Below, piece by piece: positions 58,501 through 64,000 of a DNA stretch of 64,000 nt (the stretch's first letter is position 1; each line of letters opens with the position of its first letter). A program made the translations under genes and the position numbers. The stretch is from Lenzites betulinus. Its lineage: Eukaryota > Basidiomycota > Agaricomycetes > Polyporales > Polyporaceae. The notes below the pieces were generated by a model. It saw nothing but the letters and a program-made list of their open reading frames with translations. It had not been told where the DNA came from and made no database searches. The stretch covers positions 310,001 through 374,000 of the forward strand of contig JABYQU010000014.1 of NCBI GenBank assembly GCA_022264855.1, read 5' to 3'.

Positions 58501-59543
58501 CGTCACAAAGTATGCGTATACATACAATGCGGCTGGCCCGCGCGCAGGGTCTCGCCGCGGTACGTGAAGTTGAACGCCAACATTTTTTCGCGAACCCCGC
58601 GCAGGCACCGAGCAGCAGAAGCCGTCGGCAGCGCCAGATTGGGAGCGCAAATAGCCACAGCTGCCGCTCCACGGTGCGGGGAAGCGCGGGTGCCTCCCGA
58701 AGCAGGCGCAGCAGATCTCGGTGTTGTGGGGTCCCCCTCAAAACACAGGTGCGCTTCCGCTCCACCCGCTGTCAGGGAGTCGACCTGAGTCGACGCGGTA
58801 CGCCGACGCGCGATCGAGATTCGGGCACCGCGCTGCAATATTGGCTGCATGCGTATATACATGTACGGAACGGGAACGTACGACACGGGGAGGGAGACGG
58901 GGCCCGGACTATGGCAGCGCGAAGCAGTCCCCCCGGGCTGATAGCGACGACGATCTATTCGTGCACATCCGTGTGGCGAACGTATATGAGACAGTGTACG
59001 AATGCGGAAGACCTAACGATAGCAGGATAATACTAGACTACTGATATGCCCGAAAGAGACCAGAAGAATAAAGGGAGAGAGAAAGAGAGCACCGGTGGAA
59101 CAGGAATGGGGGTGTACAACCAATAAACAGATGTGCAGGCGTGGGATAGATATGAATGTGGATGCGAATGGGTTGTATGCATGAGTGCGGGGGACGATGT
59201 TCAATGCTGGGGACGTAATGCAGATGAGACGGAATGCAACAGACGAATGCGTGAAGGGTGGTGAACGAAATGGGAACTGGGCGCCGTCAGCGTTCGGGCG
59301 AGGCGGGAAATGCAGGGTAGCGTTCGGGGCGGAAGGCAGGATGACGGATGTAGAGTCGACGGGGCCGGGGGAATGCGCAGTGGAGGAATACAACGAGGAG
59401 GCCCGATCGAAGCAATCTGGCAAGTCGGGGTGGTGATGTCGAGAAATTAAGGGGAGTAGCTGTAGAGTGCGAGCTTAGTGGTCCGCAAAGGTGTGGTGAT
59501 CACAGAACACCGATATCGCATTCCGCGTGGGCCCGGGGCGTGT
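55505..59543. other. Gene-poor stretch of about 4 kb
   Basis: The longest apparent gap in the window. I see PRE5 upstream sequence at the left end, 3' flank of the serine-rich gene at the right end (about 59050-59543), and no supported gene between. Open frames near 55946-56197, 56961-57275 and 58127-58480 lack conserved motifs. Local composition varies: AT-richer near 55620-56950, GC-rich near 57100-58900. Degenerate mobile-element sequence is possible but I cannot show terminal repeats. Confidence 0.45.
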
Positions 59544-61927
59544 TCAGTCTACGGTTTTGACGGTCGCGGCTAGCGCGTGGTCGACCATTGTGGTCTCGGG
59601 CTCGCTGCCGTCTCCGTCTCGGAGGGGTGTCTCGCGCAACTTGTGGTGGATGCGTTGCTTCTGCACCTCGGTCCGTCAGTACAACCCATGACGTCATATC
59701 TGACCGAGGTGTGTACCTGCTTCATCAGCTTGTCGCGTTCCCGGTCCGCGGCAACGTGTCGCGCGTACTCCCGGTCGCGCTCGCGACGTGCGAGCACCAG
59801 CGCGGCGAGGCCCTGCTTGGCCATCTCAAGCTCCAAGTCCATCTCCTCTGCGGCAGCCCGCTCTCTGGCCGCCTCCGATGCCCCGAGCGGCTTCCCGCGC
59901 GTTGCCCGTCCTCGGAGCCGCACTCCGGGTCCGCCGCCGAAATCCTGGATTGGGGCGGGCGCGCCAGACACGATGACCGCATGGCTCCAGCGAGGTATGT
60001 CGGCTCCGTCAATGGCCGTGCGTGAAGAGTCTGTGATCGCGCCGAGTTTGGCCACCCCACGCACCCTCGTCTTTCGGCTTGGGTGCGCCTTCTCGCTCTC
60101 CTGTTCGGGAGAAGAGGCGCCATGCTCCGATGAGATCGTGGCAAGCCGGAGGGGTTCGCTAGGGATTCTATGATGACGTCCGGTTGACGCGAGCGTCGGT
60201 AGCCTGTCCGGTGCGGTGAGATGTCGTCGGGTGGGCGGTGCGTCCAGGGATGGTTGAACCCGGGGCGTAGAGAGAGAGGTTGGGAAGACGCTCGACGCCC
60301 GTACTGGCGACCGTGCGATGGGCGCAGGGGGCACAAACATGTCGGATTTCGTCAGCCATACAAACGGTGATGCATCGCACAGCTCAGTCAGACTGAGCTG
60401 ATGTTGTGTTTGTGGCCTCTTCGCGCTCGCAAACGAAGGCGTGGGCTGGGCGATCGACTTCTCCTTCGCCCGTAATCTCTGACGGCTGTCGTTCAACGTA
60501 CGTTGGTCGCGTGAGGGCGACAGTGGTTTCGGGGCGTGTGGGTCCTGAGGCTGGAGAGGTGGTAGCTGAACTGTTGGGATGCAGGCGGATGAGGTCCTTG
60601 TATGCCCGGCGTAGACGGTCGGAGACGCCGTCACACTGGATGCCCGCGATCCATGGGATCGGGCCGATTTGACGGAGGGAGAATACTCGAACGAGGGTGG
60701 GAACGGATACTCAGAGAGCTCGGTCTCCCTCACCTTCCCCTTCCCCTTGTCGCGTACTTCCCGGGAGTCCTCGTCGGTCTCTTCTACAGATGTCAAGCCA
60801 GTGGAGGCCGACGATCCAGATGACACCAGCGTGGACGAGGAGCTCGAAGATACATGCAGGCCGGAGGAGTCTGTCCCTGAAGACTGAGACGACTGTGAGG
60901 CGACAACTTGGCACGGAGGGCGTGAGGGAGCGGGCGCAAGCGCGGCAGATACAGGTAGAAAGAATGAGTTGAATTCTGTCTGTACTGGGCCAGGAGTGTC
61001 TTCATTCGACGCTGTCTCTGAGCCGGTTTGTTTGGGGGCAGTAGGTCCGCGGAGGCTTGAAGGGGAATGCCAAAGTGCGCGTGACTGATAATCCAACATT
61101 GGCATCGCGATCACAGTAGACGGGCGGACGAACACGATGGGCGGGAGGTTCGGTGGGTCGCTCGGCGTAAGCTTAAGATGGCCACTCACCGAGAACGTCG
61201 GGGAAGGTGAAGAGGGGGCCCTCGGGACGCTATGATCGGGCCGGGGCCCCAGCGTGTGTGGAAGGTCTACGAAGCCGGCTGCCCTCATTTTGGGACCGAT
61301 GAGAGACCGCGCGTCGATAGCGCCCTCGGAATGTTTCGTAAGTTGCGACAGCGTGAGCTGCGCACGAGACCGGGCGCTGTATGAAGAGGCAGCGCTAGAG
61401 GGAGTAGGCGGGGTACCGGGGGTAGGGACGGCAGGTAAGCCTGGCGACTTCTGTCGGTCCTCTTCGTCCTGAAGAGCGCGTAGGGTACGCGACGACGTGA
61501 AGACGAACGCGGTGGTACCATTCTTACTGGAGTTGGTACTCGTGTTCGTGGTCGTGGTGGAGAGGATCGGCTTGCAGTCGTCAAGGTTGATGAACGTGGG
61601 GGGAGGTGTCTTCCTCCTTGGCATGAATCGCGACCCGCTTGGAGCAAGAACGACAAACGTCGGCGACAAGAACTGATGGTGGAGAAGAATGGAGCTTACC
61701 TGGTCTGGTACTCCTGGGGAGCCTGGGAGGAGGGCATTATGTGCTGAAAGAGTTTGTGGCAGAGCACATTTCGAGCAGGCGGTGTTGTCGTTGTCGGGAA
61801 CAGAAAGCGGGGGAGTGTTCGGACGGGAGGAAGGAGCGTAAATAGTCTGCTGCCCCGTGGTGTATGAGGCAACGATCGTGACGCTGGAGGCGTTCCCCGC
61901 ATTGGGGAAACCCCAGCCTAGGGTCAC
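59544..61927 (-). CDS. Serine/proline-rich protein with C-terminal charged helix, function unknown
   Basis: I do not recognise it. Complement exons 59717-61927 and 59544-59660; about 775 residues from the first Met, or 674 if translation starts at the internal Met at 61624 (MPRRKTPPPTFINLDD). Most of the chain is Ser/Thr/Pro-rich and disordered, with Ser runs. The C-terminal ~100 residues hold the only structured-looking part: ASEAARERAAAEEMDLELEM, then LAALVLARRERDREYARHVA, then, across the 56-nt intron 59661-59716, KLMKQKQRIHHKLRET. That is a long charged helix, likely a coiled coil. Splicing this last intron changes the C-terminus to end VKTVD. A strong GTAAGC donor at 61698 has no usable nearby acceptor, which leaves the 5' end uncertain. 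No membrane segment or catalytic motif is visible. Confidence 0.7.
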
Positions 61928-62696
61928 CGGTTATCTTCGACTCGATCGCCGGATTTAATGTTTACTATCTTATCTACCCGACTAAGGACATGCTCGTTAT
62001 TGGCCGGCAGACAGCGCTAGGAGCCACGATCGCCAGATCTGCCCAACTCTTGACTCCTTCCGCGAACCAAGTTCAGATCCTCGTTAGTGCGAAATACCAT
62101 TGATGGGCCGAGTTTAGATTTCATGACAGGATCGTTTGAACTGCTGTATGTTGTACGTAGCCTGTAGACAGATTCTGAGATGGATGTTGAAGGTTACGCG
62201 GAATGTACATACCTCCCAACCATCGTGCTCTTGTCGTGTTGGTAGTCACGAAACCCGCGCTATCTTACCTACTTACATTTTAAAGCCTGCCTCCATTCAC
62301 GCGTGAAGCCATTTCATATTGTTAGATAGTCGCGCTGAGTGCGCGAGCAGGGGCGACGGAACGCGCACCTTCGCACGTCCGGGCGCACCTGACACGGCCC
62401 TGAGGCCGCTGTGCGGAGACTGGTTTGGTGGCTGGTCCGATCTTTGGTGTCGTGCTGCTCTCCTGCCATGGGTCAGATGTTCTCCCCTCCAAGTCGAATC
62501 TATGCTCAGGCTCATCCGTTTATATCAGCGAGTCCTGCGTCTTCCCGGTGCACGTATCTGCACCTTATCGACTTCTGTCTATCGTCTGCGGTCAATATCA
62601 ATAGACCTTGGGAGCCTCGCCGCTCCAGTAATCGACCGCTCTTTCCCTTCGACCACCACCTCCCCCTCTACCAACCCACGCCGTCTACAGCACACC
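61928..62696. other. Divergent region upstream of ALDH, including a possible leader-coding stretch
   Basis: Promoter region for the serine-rich gene and for ALDH. From 62502 to 62696 the ALDH frame is open and starts with an ATG; this 65-codon extension is discussed as a finding. Otherwise no gene is seen. Confidence 0.5.
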
Positions 62697-64000
62697 ATGG
62701 TTCAGCCAGTGACAGTCACCGTAGCAGCGACGGGTCGTAAGATTACCGTACCCACCGGCCTGTTCATCAACAATGAATTCGTGCCGTCCATCGACTCGAG
62801 CGAGAAGATTGAGTACGTACAAACACATGTTTCTCCGGAATTCGTCCCATCCGAAGATCTGCGTGCTTACCCGTCTGTGCTTCTCCGTCGTAGGTGTATC
62901 AACCCGGCCACCGAAGAGGTGATATGCTCCATCGTCGCAGGTGTGTTCCGATCTCTTGTCCGGCTATGCTACGCAACTCTTCGCGTCGACCACACGCCGG
63001 CCTCTATACTAGTGTACAACCTCCTTTTGAGAGGGGGTGCAGGTGATCTGCCGAGTTTTGAGTCTCCCCTCGTGCGCTGCTCTTCAGCCTCATTTTCAAT
63101 CCCATGGGGGTCACCCCCACTCCCCCCCTCATAGGAGGTTCCAGCCTCCCTTCGGGAGGAACGATCGTCTTCTACCCCCGAACGTGAGGCTGGTTTACGA
63201 GCTTACCTCTATACAGGGTCGCCAGATGGCGCATTGTTGCGTTCCTGTGACGAGATAAGCGATCGATGTGCACGCGCGATGATCTGCGTGACATTTTGAG
63301 CAGCGACCTCGGAGCTGGACGTAGTTAATTGAGCCTCCGGCTCGCAGGTTCTACGAAAGACATCGATGCGGCGGTTGCCGCTGCTCGCAAGGCGTACAAG
63401 ACGACGTGGGGCAAGAAGGTCACCGGCTTTGAGCGCTCGCGCCTCCTGAACAAGCTCGCGGACCTCATCGAGCGCGACGCGCAGGAGCTTGCCGAGCTCG
63501 AATCCCTCAACAACGGCAAGCCCGTGAAGATCGCTCGGTAGGGTTTTGTCAGCGGCCTTATGTTGGCGACGACTCATCGTTATGTAAATAGGGACTTTGA
63601 CATCGGAGACAGCGTTGCATGCCTGCGCTACTACGCCGGCTGGGCAGACAAGATTCTCGGACAGGCGCGTAACGTCATCGGGGTGTTCGTGAAGAGTCGA
63701 CACTGACGGGCTTCTGCAGACGATCGAGGTCGACAACAACACTAAGTTTGCGTTCACGCGCCACGACCCCATTGGTGTCTGTGGGCAGATGTCAGTACAA
63801 TTCAACACCCTGCCAGTCGTGATGTCCCTTGAGCTCATTACCACATCTTTCCGTGACAGCATCCCATGGAACTATCCTATCAACATGTGGTAAGCTCCCT
63901 TCGATTAACTTCGCCGCCCGGTATAGTTCATGACTTTTGGCAGGTCATGGAAGGTCGCGCCCGCCCTCGCTTGCGGGTGCACCATTGTCATGAAGCCCTC
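62697..64000 (+). CDS. Aldehyde dehydrogenase, 5' part (runs off window)
   Basis: NAD(P)-dependent aldehyde dehydrogenase. Exons 62697-62812, 62895-62941, 63348-63537, 63592-63664, 63720-63790, 63860-63889, 63944->64000. The start MVQPVTVTVAATGRKITVPT leads to FINNEFVPSIDSSEKI, then [84 protein letters not shown] and KVAPALACGCTIVMKPS. These are canonical ALDH landmarks, including the PWNYP oxyanion Asn and the KPS coenzyme site. The catalytic Cys and Glu lie beyond the window. The second intron (62942-63347) is 406 nt, far longer than any other here. The intron after DKILGQ starts with GC (GCGCGT) if read as conservation requires. An in-frame ATG at 62502 could add a mitochondrial leader. 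Confidence 0.93.

Noticed and set aside
61687..61713. 27-nt intron (GTAAGC...CATCAG) in the serine-rich gene
   Set aside because: Too short for spliceosomal removal; the frame is open through it, so it was left as coding or leader sequence.

Overview
This window is nuclear DNA of a basidiomycete fungus, most likely a mushroom-forming Agaricomycete. It is GC-rich and gene-dense, and nearly every gene is cut by short introns of about 45-80 nt with GT[AG]NGT-type donors and YAG acceptors. The protein set fits: a DUF6534-type seven-pass membrane protein, a fused fungal Leu1, an APSES/ankyrin MBF factor, a Bem1/Scd2 scaffold and many low-complexity basidiomycete proteins. There are no operons, CRISPR arrays, insertion sequences or secure tRNA genes. 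Exon structures below were built by hand from splice signals, codon phase and protein conservation. For most genes the exon lengths add up to whole codons.

Layout. 1-13 kb: CDC14 phosphatase (-, 3' end outside the window), MBF-type transcription factor (-), mitochondrial ribosomal protein uL24m (+), a 19-exon DUF6534 membrane protein (-). 13-21 kb: mitochondrial bL12m (+), CCR4-NOT subunit NOT3/5 (-), polarity scaffold Scd2/Bem1 (+). 22-31 kb: a 1809-residue GAR-domain coiled-coil protein (+) and a HEI10-like meiotic RING protein (+). 31-42 kb: a large protein with a CUE-like tail (-), LEU1 (-), a secreted nuclease-fold protein with a jacalin-like tail (-), a METTL21/EFM6-like methyltransferase (-). 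42-55.5 kb: a CBM48 protein (+), a Q/RGG-rich protein (-), KRR1 (-), an NCBP3-like protein (+), mitochondrial BolA (-), COX15 (+), proteasome alpha subunit PRE5 (-). 55.5-59.5 kb: about 4 kb in which I see no gene. 59.5-64 kb: a serine-rich unknown (-) and the 5' part of an aldehyde dehydrogenase (+).

How they relate. These are mostly unlinked housekeeping genes. A cell-division theme runs through several of them (CDC14, MBF factor, Scd2, GAR protein, HEI10). A mitochondrial theme runs through others (uL24m, bL12m, BolA, COX15). Divergent pairs with short shared promoters are KRR1/NCBP3-like and BolA/COX15.

Most unusual observations: (1) KRR1 keeps its frame only if a single-nucleotide exon at 49963 is spliced between two normal introns. 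(2) There are 11-nt and 7-nt microexons in the DUF6534 and HEI10 genes. (3) Four MCB-like ACGCG(T/C) sites sit just upstream of the MBF factor gene, which suggests autoregulation. (4) The aldehyde dehydrogenase has an in-frame upstream ATG that would add a mitochondrial-type leader. I did not find an undescribed multi-gene system.
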